Below are positions 13,344 to 26,200 of a DNA stretch of 64,000 nucleotides, piece after piece. Position 1 is the first letter of the stretch, and each line of letters opens with the position of its first letter. The notes beneath the pieces are model-generated. The model was not told the DNA's origin. It made no database searches and saw only the letters and a list, made by a program, of their open reading frames with translations. Position numbers and translations under genes: made by a program. The DNA is from Podaxis mareebaensis (lineage: Eukaryota; Basidiomycota; Agaricomycetes; Agaricales; Agaricaceae): NCBI GenBank assembly GCA_018524725.1, contig JAEUWP010000366.1, forward strand, positions 124,001 through 188,000, written 5' to 3'.

Positions 13344-14292
13344 TTACTTGCGTTGCTTGTCAAAGCTCTGTTCCCGGAATGCATTGAGCTGTTTGGCCAG
13401 CAAACCCCAACGCGCCTCGACGAAGGGCAGGTTACCCAACGCCTTGAGTGTCTCCGGTGACAGGAACCCGCGGTTCCTGTGTTCAGTGTACCATTCTGAC
13501 CAAGTTGGATTAGAATCAAATTCGTGAAGTGGTGAATGTGTACTCACGGATATCTTCACGACGCGTCGGAGCAGCAGATATTCTATCCGTCCTTCCCTTA
13601 ACACAATCTCTGAGAGCCAGTTCATTGTAGAACTTGCAGACAATCTTTCCGCCCTTCTCCTCGATTGCCTTGATTGCACTTTGGCTGGCTCTTGAAGCAA
13701 CAATGTATAGAGGTGTCTTTAGATGCTCTGCACCCTAAAGACATTGAATAAGTAGAGCAATACTGCATAAACCTAAAGACCGACTCACATCTCCCAGAAT
13801 TTTGACACCATCATGCACCGAGTGCACGCAACCACTCAGCAGCAATTCTCTCGCGGTAATGGGTTTCTCTGGGGACGACTCGAGGCGACCCTGGTCTATC
13901 CAATGTTGTATCCGGTCAAGGTTTACAGGTGCATACGTCCTCGCATTTCTAAGAACGAGAGACCCATCTCACTATGCCAGCGAACGACTCGAGGGCGGAC
14001 GCACGCACCGGTTAATGAACCCGCGCTTGGGGAACAACTTGGTGATTGGTGTCTGGCCACCCTCGAAGCTGAGTTTCGGTCCGGGACCAGAACGAGAATT
14101 TTGGCCATTGGAACCACGTCCGGCCGTACGACCATATCCAGAACCTTGACCTCGGCCAACTCGTTTTTGCTGTGGACCCGTTTAAAATGGGCTGAGCACT
14201 CGACGCTTTGGAGGACTCACGTTGTGTTGGGAGCCTGGAGCAGGCTTGAGATTGGCAAGGGTGACTCTGGGCAGACGGACACGCGAAGCCAT
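13344..14292 (-). CDS. MRPL10: Mitochondrial large-subunit ribosomal protein uL15m
   Basis: This protein builds the mitochondrial large ribosomal subunit. The start at 14292-14290 gives [20 protein letters not shown], a basic N-terminus suited to mitochondrial import. The next exon holds the diagnostic Gly/Arg-rich L15 motif [18 protein letters not shown], then [20 protein letters not shown] and KRGFINR. Later exons cover the segment around [11 protein letters not shown] and a fungal C-terminal extension ([22 protein letters not shown]) ending QSFDKQRK. There are three or more introns. The bacterial-type L15 core with an import-like leader separates it from cytosolic uL15. The symbol is that of the Saccharomyces counterpart. 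Confidence 0.9.
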
Positions 14293-14494
14293 TCGAAATG
14301 TGATGCTTTCCCCGGAGCAACAAGGAATTTTCTAACGCGTCTACATGCCGCATTGTTTGTCTCGGAGTGTTTAGCCAAGCAGCGTCTATATTTACCGGAT
14401 TTATTTTGGATTTATCCAATCCAAGTTGGAACACCAGGCTCATCAACCACTAATCTATTCAGCTGTTACCCGCTCAGTATCTCGACAACAGATC

Positions 14495-17255
14495 ATGACA
14501 GAAATATCTGAACTAGTCTCCCAGTGGCTTGAACTCGACCGCGTTAGTTCTCAGAGCGCCTCGTCTACTGACCTGATCTCATTCCTCCATCAGAACCCAG
14601 TGACCCGCGCAGAAATCCAGGGCTTACGGGACTCGGGCAATATCAGGGAACTCGAAAGCCGCATGAAGTCAGTGTTATAACACCAGCCTATGTTACCCCT
14701 ATTTAACCTACTTACAGGCATCGCATTGAATTTGGCACTGCAGGTGAGGACGACCCCATACCCCGCCTTCAACATTGCCGGATCATTACACTCCGTCAGG
14801 TCTTCGAGGAAGAATGGAGGCAGGCTGGGCCAGAATGAACGGTATTACCCTTCCTTCCTCCTTCAAACCGCGGAATATTGACGGCGACGACTAGACTTAG
14901 TCATTATTCAAGCTTCACAGGTGCGGCATGACAAGCTATGCACGCGGCTTGACGTTGATCTTACCGATCTACAAAGGGACTCGCTGCATATGTGATTAAA
15001 CAAATTGCCGACGCTCCCTCTCGCGGAGTCGTTATTGGCCACGATCACAGGCACAATTCGGAGAACTGGGCGAAACTGACCGCTGCTGCGTTCCTTGCGA
15101 AAGGTATGAAGGTTTACCTCCTCCGTGGCGTGGTCCACACTCCAATGTGAGACCAACATATACTTTCAAGCACGAGCCTGGGATTGATATTTGACTTGTA
15201 GGGTTCCTTTCAGCGTTAAACGACTGCACGCTGCTTGCGGTGTCATGATCACTGGTTCGGTCTTTCCATTTAATCGGTATCTACAGAGACTCACGTTTTC
15301 CCAGCAAGCCATAATCCCAAGGTAACGGGTATTCACACTCTTTGCGGGACCTCGACTGACCACATCGCAGCAAGATAATGGATACAAGGCGAGGCTTACT
15401 CCCAACATCGTGACTGACAAATCTAATCCGTTGACAGGTCTATTGGGAAAACGCAGTTCAAGTACGTGTTCTCGCAACAATATGGAAGCGCCTCAGCTGA
15501 ATGTTGCAAATAGATCATTGAGCCCCATGACCGAGGCATCTCAGAATCTATCAAAGCAAATCTCACACCTGAAACCTGGGAGACCAGTAGCGTTACAACT
15601 TCCGCCCTGTCCTTGGACGTCACAAAAGAAATGCACGATGCCTACTTCGTATCTCTGTCGTCCCTTCTGGTCAACCGGTAATGTTATTTCCTATTACAGC
15701 CGACGTGCGCTCACCCTTTGCATGCAGACAACTAAACCAAAATACTCCAATCCGCTTTGTGAACACCTCTATGCATGGTGTCAGCGATCCCTACATCAAA
15801 CGTGCTTTTGAGGAGTTTGGTTTCGCCCCTTACGTACCAGTCAAAGAGCAACAGCAACCCGATCCTGAGTTCCCTACGGTCCGTTTCCCCAACCCGGAGG
15901 AGAGAGGTGCCCTCGTACGTCCCACATCTTAGCACTGTGGTTGGGGATGATCCTCGTGATCTTATTTATTCCAGGACCTCGCCCTCGCCACCGCAGAACG
16001 CGAAGGCATATCCTACGTTCTCGCACAAGATCCTGACTCCGATCGATTTTCTGGCGCAGAACGCGAGTGAGTATTCTCTTCCCGTATCCTTAAACGGTCT
16101 CACCTGATATTCCCTAGCACCGATGGCACATGGACAGTCTTTACGGGTGACCAACTTGGTTCCCTTTTCGCAAGCCACGTCCTCGAAATATACAAATCTA
16201 CGCACAAACCCATTAACAAGCTCGCGATGGTCGCTTCGACTGTCAGCTCCAAAATGATCGAAGCCATGGCTGAGGCCGAGGGATTCAAATTCGCCCAATG
16301 TTTGACTGGATTCAAGTACATCGGAAACACGGGTTTGGACCTTGTGAAAGCTGGATATGAAGTTACATTCGGATATGAAGAGGCTATTGGGTTTATGTTT
16401 GGGGATGAGATCAGAGATAAAGACGGTGTTGCTGCTACTGTAGGTGTCGCGGACTCTGCAGAATATACCGACCCACGAGTAACTTCCCAGATGACCTTCG
16501 TCCAACTCGTCGCCGTATTGAATGAACAGGGCAAGACGCTCAAAGGTCACTTACAAAGCTTGTATGAAAAGTGAGTATCTCTTTCAGTCTTCCGTCAGTC
16601 CTGGAATTTACACCTTTTAGGTATGGCTATTTCCAGGTGAGTCTCTCATATAATTAAACCCGCCCTGTCTTACGAATTTTTAGACCAACAACGGCTACTT
16701 CATCTGCAATGATCCGCCAACCATCGACCGCATCTTCGCCAGAATCCGCAATTTTGATGTATAGTTCCCCTCTCCGCCTTCTCCTTTCCTCTGCTAATAG
16801 ATTCGTCAATATCAGTCATCGTCTGCGCTATCATACCCGAAACAGATTGCAGGGCTAGATATCACCTCTGTCATGGATCTTACAACCGGATACGACAGCA
16901 CCAACCCTCCAACATACAAACCCTCACTCCCTCTTTCCTCGGGCCACATGATTCAGTTCCGGGCTCAGAATTCCGATGGGATGAAGATTGTCTTGACTAC
17001 ACGGTATGCCCCTTCAGGGTCTAAAGAATATTAGAGCTAACATGTTGACAGAACAAGCGGTACCGAGCCCAAGGTAAACTTTAAGTGCTGTCTAGGTTGC
17101 CCGGTTCAACTGGTAACGTACTTCAACAGATCAAGTATTACCTTGAGGGCAGTGGCAAGGATAACCAGGCTGTCAAGTCCCTCTTGGTTCAAGTTATCCA
17201 GGAACTCGGAGACGTCTGGTTCGAAGCCAATAAACACGGACTTGGTAGATCCTGA
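14495..17255 (+). CDS. PRM15: Phosphoglucomutase/phosphopentomutase of the PGM2-PRM15 type
   Basis: This type of alpha-D-phosphohexomutase interconverts ribose-1-P and ribose-5-P (and glucose phosphates), linking nucleoside salvage to central metabolism. The ATG at 14495 gives [15 protein letters not shown]. Joined exons then show [47 protein letters not shown] and the phosphoserine motif TASHNPK (split by an intron near 15255-15300). Next come [22 protein letters not shown], the metal-binding loop AQDPDSDRF near 16030, [25 protein letters not shown] and the phosphate-binding loop TRTSGTEPK near 17050. The stop is at 17253-17255. There are about ten introns and about 600 residues. Metal-binding and phosphate-binding residues are intact. 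The EEAIGF motif is typical of the PGM2 subfamily and not of classic PGM1. Confidence 0.94.
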
Positions 17256-17339
17256 ACTACATGAATCACAAGCTTCCATACGAACATGTAGCATAACCTT
17301 GTACATGTACATTTTTTCTGCTAAGTGTCCCTGCAGGGT

Positions 17340-19376
17340 TCAGAATCTTGCTTTCCTCCTCGCCTCCAAGGTTTTCGTTTCCTCCCATATGTCCTTAGTG
17401 ACGAGTGGTTCATGAAGCGACAACGCCAACAGCCTGACGACGACGTTAGCATGACCCCGCTCGCAGATAATGGAAGACACGGACTTTGCAGTTGTCATAC
17501 GGTGAATCAGGTCATCCGAGGTGACCATAGACTCCCCTTTCTCCCTACTACTGGCCGTGGTTGTAGCCTTACGCTCTTTGACGAAGTCTTCTTGTATGTA
17601 CTTGAAAACGATATAGTCAGTGACCAGTGTAGGCAGAAACAGACACATAGACCTACCTGGGCAGTCTCGTCGTCGACGGTCACGTTACCGACCTTACTCC
17701 TGCAGACAAGACTTCTCCATCGCTCGAGTACTTCGTTACTAGGCAGATTTATTTTTTCAGGAGGTTTATAGAGATCGTAACATCTTCCGTTGTCCATTTT
17801 CAAAGGCACGTTGACAGACGTCTATTTCCCAAATATTCAACAGGAGGAATTGACAAGAAACATGACGCTTGCCTGGAAAAATGCGCTCTTCTTCCCACTG
17901 GTCAAAACCAGAAAACTCACATCCGTCGGGAACGTGAACCGACTAAATGGAAACACATAATCTAGAGTCTGTCCCATCATCATACCCTGCACTGCTCGTA
18001 GGTTTTGAATTCCCTTGTCGAGGACGTTTCCCTCCGTTATACCGCTCTCGGTGAGCAGGTAGATTGAGCCCGGGGGGACTTGCAGCCACCCACTATGGAG
18101 GTCCTCGTTTTTGGATTCTGGACAGAATGACGTGGTGTTGAGGACGTTTAGAGTTAACGGAAGAGCGTTGACGATTGGGAGGATAAGGGATAGGACGTGA
18201 TAAAGAGTTGGGATTTTTGAGGGATCCGAAGGCGCAGGGAGGGAGGAGAGAGTAAGCGAAGGTGGATAGATAGGCGGGGTTCTTGATTGTCTACGCGAAT
18301 CTGTCCAGCAAACTGCAAATCTGGGTGAGGGTAAACATCGACCTACGTTTTAGCAATGGCAGAAAGGAGCATCCATTCCGCTGCGTCTTTATCTCCGCCC
18401 AAGGCTTCTTCAGCGATCCACGTCAAAAGTTCATCGCGCGTTTTGCGAGGATCGGACGAAGGAGGTGACCCAAGGAAGCTACGAGGAATGATGATAGAAG
18501 GCGTTTCACGGGTGAAGAGGACGTGAAGGGTGGGGATTGTGTTGATGATTTCCGAAGATGGTTCAAGGTCTTCGCAGTACAATCTAGTCGACCTTTCAGT
18601 GCTGAAATGTAGGTTGCGCAGTAAGGTATTCATACGGTTCTTTCGTCAGTATACCGACAAAGGTGCAAAGATCTGATGCTTTCAGGCCTCCCGCGAGACG
18701 CGGGTCGTAGATCTGCTCCAGCATCGGTCGTCGTCGTTAGGAACAGGGATTAACGAAGTACCTTCACTTGTGCTCCAATGTGCGGTGTTTCGGGCAGTGG
18801 GTACTTGTGAGGGCGTGTAGGCTTGTGCATGACGCCACTCGCATTCTCTTCTGAACATTGGATTTAGATAGTGGATCTAATCTAATAAAGGGTCGACCCG
18901 CCACCTACGGTGTGGATTCGTCGTTTCCTGGGCACACCACAGGGACTCTCCGGGGACGGAGACAGCCCAGACGACTGTACATTCACGCAGGTCGGAATAA
19001 TTCACGTCGGACGCGTCGTTGCTGTCGGCAATTCCCCATCCACCAAATTGGCCATTGGACTGCCTAGCAAGGTAGATTTCCGGAGAAGAGGACGTGTCCT
19101 GCACCATCGCCCGAAACGAGACGAGGGACCTGTCCGCAAACAATTCCGGTGGATTCTGGACATTGAGGGAGGGGATCTGCTCGACGCATCAATATTCGAA
19201 TCAAAATAGGGAGGGCGAGTGCGAACCTGACGAAAATCATCTTCCGAGAGAAACAACTGGGAGAAATAATCAGAGACCTTGCTCGGAAGTAGGTCTATGT
19301 CATCTCCGGGAGTGAATAGGCCGCTGAGAGCGTCTGTGGGAGCGCCGAGAGCACTGGAGAGAGCAGGAGAGAGCAT
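17340..19376 (-). CDS. MCM complex-binding protein (MCMBP/ETG1 family)
   Basis: MCMBP binds MCM3-7 and helps assemble or unload replicative helicase complexes in the nucleus. The start at 19376-19374 gives MLSPALSSALGAPTDAL, then LPSKVSDYFSQLFLSEDDF. Exon 2 carries FADRSLVSFRAMVQDTSSSP and YSDLRECTVVWAVSVPGES, matching the family pattern of a V-R-F-MVQD core followed by PGES-W. The middle exon has PTLHVLFTRETPS and DELLTWIAEEALGGD. The C-terminal exons hold YDLYKPPEKINLPSNEVL, SDDLIHRMTTAKSVS and EPLVTKDIWEETKTLE, and end ARF at 17342-17340. There are several introns and about 560 residues. Only 80 bases separate its start codon from that of the divergent CDC50 gene. Confidence 0.85.
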
Positions 19377-19456
19377 GGGTGAGGGGAAGAGGGCTTACAT
19401 AATGTGATTTCTGAGAGCTGTGTTTGTCATTGACCTGTTGCTTGTCTCTCACCATC

Positions 19457-20859
19457 ATGGGCCTCTTCAACCGCAAAAAAAACGATTCCGACTCGGACAA
19501 GGCAAAGGAAAAGGGTGGCTGGCGACGCCCTGCCAGTGCGTATCTCTCCTTTTTCTTTCTTATTTTCCTCTCATATTCTCCCAGACACTGCCTTTAAGCA
19601 GCAGCGACTCAAGGCATGGCAGCCCATCCTCACCCCAAAGACTGTCCTGCCCACTCTCTTCATCATCGGCTTTATCTTCGCCCCCATTGGCGGTCTCCTC
19701 ATATGGGGCTCTGGCCTCGTATCAGAAATGACCTTCGACTACACAGATTGCGAGAAACTCACCCCCACCACAAACGAGACCAGTAACTTCACTCCTCTCC
19801 CATCCAACAAGTACTCGTATCGTCTCCGTGCCGGAAACGACAAGCTCAGCATTCAACCCCCTCGCTATGCATTCCTCGACAACACCAACAATGACACCTT
19901 CACTGATGTCAATAACAAACGCCAATGCATCCTCGAATTCCATGTTCCCATTGAGCTCAAGCCTTCCGTCTTCTTCTATTACAAGCTCACAAACTTCTAC
20001 CAAAACCATCGTCGCTATGTCAAGAGCTTGAACTCGGACCAGCTCAAGGGCAAATATGTCAGTCCGAGCTCCCTGGACAACAGTGACTGTGATCCACTCG
20101 GTTCCATCAACGGCACTGCCATATACCCGTGCGGTTTGATTGCTAACTCGTTGTTCAATGGTTGGTCGCTATTTCTGTCTTCCGAGTTGATTCGCTTATC
20201 CCCCCGCATAGATACCTTTTACACGCCGATGCTTATGAATGCCCAGGATAATCCGGACCCGCAGCCATACGCTTTCTCGAACAAGGGCATTGCTTGGTCA
20301 GGAGAAGCAAAGAAATATGTCAGAACGCCAATCCGCGATGGTGGCTATAGTAGCGTATCCGAAATCGTTCCTCCGCCCAACTGGAAGCTTCGCTTCCCCG
20401 ACAACTACACCGAAGATAATATCCCCGACCTCAGCACCGATGAGCATTTCCAGAACTGGATGCGTACAGCTGGTCTCCCGACTTTCACCAAGCTCTATGG
20501 AAGGAACGATGATGATACCATGCGCCCAGGAATCTACCGAGTTGTGATTGGACTGAGTGGGTATTCCATCCATCATTAGCATAACTATTTCTCATCCGGA
20601 CTAGACTTCCCCGTCCTGCCGTACAAGGGTACAAAGTCCGTCGTCATTTCCACCGCCTCATGGATAGGTGGTAAGAACCCCTTCCTCGGATGGGCATACG
20701 TAGCATCCTCCGCTCTCTTCGTCCTAATTGCTATTCTTGGCACCGCACGACATCTCATCAAACCAAGGCATGTATTCATATTATTGATCCTTCAAGATTG
20801 GTCGCTAACCCATCCGTAGACGGTTGGGAGATATGTCCCTACTCTCTTGGAACCGATGA
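19457..20859 (+). CDS. CDC50/LEM3-family subunit of phospholipid flippases
   Basis: This is the non-catalytic beta subunit that P4-ATPases need for ER exit and for flipping phospholipids. The ATG at 19457 gives MGLFNRKKNDSDSD. After one intron comes FKQQRLKAWQPILTPKTV and the first membrane segment (LFIIGFIFAPIGGLLIWGS). The long luminal domain has FDYTDCEKL, CILEFHVP, KPSVFFYYKLTNFYQNHRRY (family signature), DCDPLGSING, YPCGLIANSLFN, NKGIAWSGEAKKY and FQNWMRTAGLPTFTKLYG. Several N-glycosylation sites are present. The second membrane segment is FLGWAYVASSALFVLIAILG. The last intron (to about 20819) leads to a short tail ending SWNR at 20859. Length is about 390 residues with two membrane spans, standard for the family. 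I cannot say which P4-ATPase it partners. Confidence 0.93.
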
Positions 20860-21033
20860 CCACGTTCTTTCAAGATTTCGAATACACGACCTCCTCATGC
20901 TATCAATCTGTGTAATACGTATATTGATTTTCCTCTTCGGCTGTAGCGTTTTGCATCATCTGCATTTTCCTTGCCCGTCTTAGCTATTTTATTGAACAAT
21001 GTTATTCTATGTCCTGTTATCCCTTCCTGATAT

Positions 21034-22470
21034 TCAGGGCATTGTGAAGCCTACACCCTCGCAGCGTATCACCCAGTGTCCGCTCTCTTCCTGTTCAACT
21101 TCGAACTTTGCCTCAGTTAGCTGCTCGGCAACCCATATTGCGGTTCTAGTGAATGCTAATTGTCAGTTGTTGAAGGGCATCCAATCCAGTGATGCTTACT
21201 TGGTATGCAAACTCAGCCCTTCAGTGCCACACCTCACCTCGCTCTTCCCCTCCGCAAGAGCCATAAAAACAATCATCTGGTCTTGCATCCACTGTCTCGA
21301 TAATAAGATAAACCACGGGAGAAACACGTCTGCCCTCGACTCACCTCTTCAACGCAACCACCTGCTTCAATGCCCTTGAATAACTCCTCGACGGCACTCC
21401 TCCCCACTTCAACCGGCTCGAGCCCTTTCTTACCAACGGCACTCCCACCCATAACCACACCATTCTCAAACTCCGCCCACACGACAATCCCACTTCCAGC
21501 CCCTTTCGTCAATTCATTACGCTCTCTCGTCACCTCGATATCCACCTCCACCTGCGTGTCCGATCCTATACCACCACTCGCACTTGTTCCCCCTTTACCG
21601 TCGCCCCCGTCTCTCGTAATTTGAAGTCTAGTCCCAGGTGCCCACGCCTCCATTTTCCCTTGAATACACTTCAGAGCTCCCTCATACATCCCGTTCCCAA
21701 CGACCTTCGGCAATCCTGCATAATGCGCCAAACCCCGAATCGCAACTAACCGACCCCTCTCGAGTAGATTCACAGCACGGAGTTTCTGGCCTGGTGCAAG
21801 CGGCTGAACTCGAACATTGACTTCGCCACCGCCCTTTGGATAATACCCGCGTTTCTTAATTTCCAATTCCACGCTTGGCAACGGGGAGGATGAGGATGGA
21901 GAGGGAGAGGGCAGGAAATGGTTCCTAAAGAAAGGTAGAAACACATGTTGAGTGTAATCAACCTGTGGTGCTTGACCAGCGTTCGTTCCCCCAAGCAAAG
22001 TCAATACACTAGCTCCGTTACTAGACTCTGGAGAATTCGAAGAAGAGGACCTGAAAAGTAACATGGGGAACGCGATTTGTAGCAGCAATGTTGTTGCACC
22101 CGCAGTGACCGAATCCGCCATCCACCTTCCAGGAAGTTCAATCTTTCCCGGAATGAATTCGACTTGGGTAGATCCATTAGTGGCGCCCTTGAGTTGGGCT
22201 GAAGCTATTCTAGCTGCGAGATCCAGTCCTGCATGGAAGATAGTAAAAAAGAGTCTACGTCAATACACCCCGCATCGTCGGCAATGGTGTGGACTTGCAC
22301 TCGCCTGTCCGATGCTGGTTCTTCAATCCAGGTTGCGATCTCCCGTGTCGGATTTTCTCCAAATGAATGGGCTTGCGGAGTAAAGCTGCTAGTGAAATAG
22401 CATTCCGCAAAATCTGTCCCCCGCCTTCCAGGACGCTCCCGTCAATTACTTGGATTCCAGCGCCGGACAT
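21034..22470 (-). CDS. RTCA: RNA 3'-terminal phosphate cyclase (RtcA class)
   Basis: The enzyme converts an RNA 3'-phosphate into a 2',3'-cyclic phosphate using ATP. The start at 22470-22468 gives [20 protein letters not shown], then [19 protein letters not shown] and a GLKNQH segment with a downstream intron. The main exon shows [45 protein letters not shown] (class signature), [16 protein letters not shown] and [12 protein letters not shown]. After an intron come [19 protein letters not shown] and [12 protein letters not shown], and the end is GVGFTMP. RtcA catalysis uses a His in the last part. HTKTAIW sits in the expected region, but I cannot assign the catalytic residue with certainty. 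Length is about 400 residues. RtcA is preferred over the inactive ribosome factor Rcl1 because of [13 protein letters not shown] and the DQ-x4-FMALA motif. Confidence 0.9.
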
Positions 22471-23290
22471 GGTATGGCCACCAGAGAAGCAAACCTTGTT
22501 CTGAGGAGCGAGGCAGCAAAGGAGTGTAAGCGGACATTGGAAAGACGATTGAGGGGACTTTATCAAGTGCTGACCTGAAGACGCCCCTATTCCGGGATGC
22601 CATGTCGAATCAATTGCGCTCACAGGTTGCAACTTTGATCATTGGCTGTTCATATTCACACTACACCTTAATCGTGCACATACGACTAGCATTGCAAAAT
22701 TGAATTGCAATCAGGGCGTCTCTAGTTTGCATTGCAGATTAGGAGGGGAGTTGTACATGTCCGAGATATAGTCAAACGAAATGGGGGATCTTGGAAGTGG
22801 AGGAAGCGGAATATCAGTAAACGTGTGTGTGCACAACCATGTATAAATTATCAGAAAAGCGTCGGGAAGGATGGAAAGATATTGGAATCACACAAAGCTC
22901 TCCCTGGAAGAAAGACGACACCGTACCGACAAAGGTGGCCTTAAGCCGCAGATTAACCCAACTACATATCTACCTACCTAAAAGAACAGAGCAAAAAGAA
23001 AGCAATGAACTACACGAATGCCAGATACTCAGCCTTCAGCCAAGCCAAAAATCCTGATATGGGGTAGGAGTTCAGAAACTCCTGCATGAGGGCGTAGCGA
23101 TACAATGGTGTCGATGGTGATGGTTGAAGAAGTTGTAAGGGCAGCCAAAAACGATAATCCTTCATAGATAGAATGGGACGAGATGCATGATCAGAAGCGA
23201 CGGCGAGAAAACATTGTGCAGAGGTGTAAGACTTGACCAGAAAGGGATCCGTTGATCCTGTTTTGAGATGAGATCATGATTCAGAGGTGG
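22471..23290. other. Intergenic: RTCA promoter and 3' region of the nucleoporin gene
   Basis: About 820 bases with no frame I can support. A small inverted repeat (ATTGCAA at 22691-22697, TTGCAAT at 22705-22711) lies near the RTCA side. The rest is AT-rich and fits untranslated sequence. Confidence 0.45.
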
Positions 23291-26200
23291 TCACCGTTTG
23301 GCACGGTTTCTATTCGGGAGTTTCTTGATAGCCCGACCCTGGGAGCCCGCCTGAGGAGGCGGAGGAGCACCGATGGTGAATAGTGTACCACCACCAGATG
23401 TAGAAGGTGCGATCTGGGTAGGAGCACTAAAAGGTGAACTGGGAGCGGAAGAACCAAACCCTGTGTTCGCTCCTCCGAACGTCACTGGTGTCGTGGCTTG
23501 TGGTAAGTTGGTATTGCCTGTAGCAGGAGACGCTGGCTGGCTGCCAAAACCGAAAGGAGTGCTGGAAGAAGGAGCGCCAAAGTTGAACGCAGAGGATTGG
23601 AAAGTCGAGGGACTGCTTGGAGCGGATCCACCAGCTGGCTGTCCAAATGGGTTGCTAGCAGGTGGAGTCCCAAAATTGAAACCCGACGTCGTAGAGGTAG
23701 GAGTACCACCAAAGTTGAAAGAACCCGTCGTAGAAGGACGAGGGCTTTCGGTAGGCTTAGTTTGGCCAAAAGAGAAACCAGTGCTCGCCGTGGATGCGGG
23801 CGGTTGGCCGAACGAGAAGGGTTTTGATTCCTCGGACTTGGATTCTTTGATGGGTTGGGGAGCAAAGGGATTTGAAGAGGGAGTAGACCCGAAGGGGAAT
23901 GGTGTCGTCGTTGCAGGAGGAGCAGATGAGGGTCCTCCAAATAGAACCGAGCCGGTGGTTGGTGGATTACCAAACGTGAACCCGCCAAAGGCGGGCTTGT
24001 TGTTGCCATTAAGCTGTTGAATCTCTCTCGTAGGGCTTTCTTCCATCTTAAACTCCTGGTCAACACCCTTCGGGGGAGTAACTGGGCGCTCAACTTGCAA
24101 AGGCTTTGAGACGTCACTTGCTGTGCTTCCCCCAGTACCAAACGAGAAAATGGGTGGGGGTGCCGGGCTAGCGGAAGGGGTGCCAAAAGTGAACGGGGTG
24201 GTAGTCTTCTCTGCAGCTACGGGTGTGCTAGGAGCACCAAAGGTAAAAGGTGCTGGGCTAGCGGGTTTGGTCTCCTTTTCTGGTGCTCCAAACGTGAAAG
24301 GCGCAGGACTAGCTGGTTTTGTCTCTTTGTTGTCCGCTGCGCCAAAGCTGAAGGGGGCAGGACTAACTGATTTAGCCTTGTCCGATGGAGCACCAAAAGA
24401 AAACAAATTGTTGGATGCCACTGGTTTTGGAGCCTCAATAAGAGGAGCTGGTGCCGACGGCTGACCAAACGAGAATGGCGTAGTGATAGTAGCAGAAGAG
24501 GCTGTTGAACTAAAGAGATTAGAGGGTTTCTCAGCCTTCGAAGCGGGCTCTGAGGGAGCTTGGGACTGTTGGGTTGCTGGTTTACTGGCATCAGTAGCGG
24601 AAGTGCCGCCGAAGAGTGAACCGGTAGTTGAGGGAGTGAAGCCGGAGGCACTGGTCGTGGCAGTGGTCGTTGACATCTGCCCACCAAGTAATGAAGGGGG
24701 AGCCTGAGCGGAGGCGGAACCACTTTCAGCCACGGGCTTACTACCAAACAGCGATGCGACAGAAGTCGGGGCACTAGGGCCAAAAGCGGGTGCTGGAGGT
24801 TTGGGCGCGGTTTCATCCGCTGCTTTGGCGGGAACATCGCCCCGGAACAAAGTCGTGGCAGATGCAGTCTTGGTGGGATCTCCGAAAAGGCTTGGAGTAG
24901 AAGCAGTATCGGTTTTTGTCTCAGCAACACCGGAAGGTTGAGTCTCCGGCTGCTTCTCTTGTGAAGCCGCACCAAATATTGAGATTGGAGCTGCTTGTGG
25001 CTGGTCCCTCCCTAAATCCTTTAACAACCCACCCTCAGTTGCTTGCTTTTCACCTTCCCAAAGAGGGTTTGCTGCATCCTTAATAGGTGCACTGGGAGCG
25101 GGTGAACCGAAGAGGCTCGTGGCACCGGAACTGACACTAGGAGCACCGTTTCCGGGAGGTGGTGAGAAGGAAAATACAGGCGCAGGAGGCGGTGTCGGTG
25201 CAGGGATAGGAGCATCCGTCTTGGGAGGTTCCGCTGGCTGTGGACTCAAGGTCAAAGGCGGCGTCTTGATTTCAAGAGGTTTGTTGAAGGCCGCCGACCG
25301 AGCGAAGAAGTTAGGGATGCTGCCCTTCGAACTGGTGTCCTCCCGAGGTTGGCTCGTTGATGGGAGTCCGAGCGAGGGCATCGGCTTCTCCTGTGCAGTA
25401 GCAGGTATTCCGAACGAGAAGGGAAGAGATGTGGTGGGAGGTGCCGAGGAAACAGGTTGAGGAGCTGCCGCCTGTATTTCTACTTTCTCTGGTGCAGGAG
25501 CTGCTGGTGCCGTCGGCGCGGCCAAGAATGAAAATGGAAGTGATTTGATCGGGGGCTCCTTTGCATTCGTGGTGTCGTGCTCTATGGGTTTGACCTACAA
25601 GCGACGTGTCAGCCTACACACAGAATCTGATGCTAGAAACAACTCACATCTTTAGCGAAGCTAAAGCCAGCCGGAATGTTGAAAACGGGTGCTTTCTTCG
25701 CGGCCTCCTCAATCATCTCCCTCTCCTTATCCTGTTCCATCATAACGTCATCAGCATCGTCGTCAAAAGCAGCGGAGAACTTGGCCCTGGATCTGGCTAT
25801 GGGTCGGGATATATGATTTCTCGATGACTTTAAACGACCAACTCGCAAAGAAGATCCACCAGTGCTTGAAGATGAACCTGAAGCAAGGGAATACCAGTCA
25901 TCATTCGTTGATGGTAGGATCTCCTTGGATGGTATCGAAGGTTGTGGTTCCGCTTTCTCTTCTTTTATGGTTTCATCCCGCTCCTTCTCTTTTTCTTTCG
26001 CCTTCTCGGACTTTTTGCCGACCACCTCCAGCTGTTCCTCCTCTTCTTCCTCCTCCAACTCCAACTTCCTCTTAGCCAACATCCTTTTCATACCACCCTC
26101 CCCAGCATATGGCTTTGTACCATTCTTATCCGGCGAAATAGCCTCCTTCCGTCCAAGTTTGCGATCAGAACTACGCTTCTCATCCTTCATAAGAACTAAC

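Noticed and set aside
23373..24020. Long open frame on the plus strand opposite the nucleoporin (215 codons)
   Set aside because: It is a shadow of the biased Pro/Ala/Gly codons of the FG-repeat exon. The minus-strand frame has FSFG motifs and a conserved tail, while the plus frame has no domain or splice logic.
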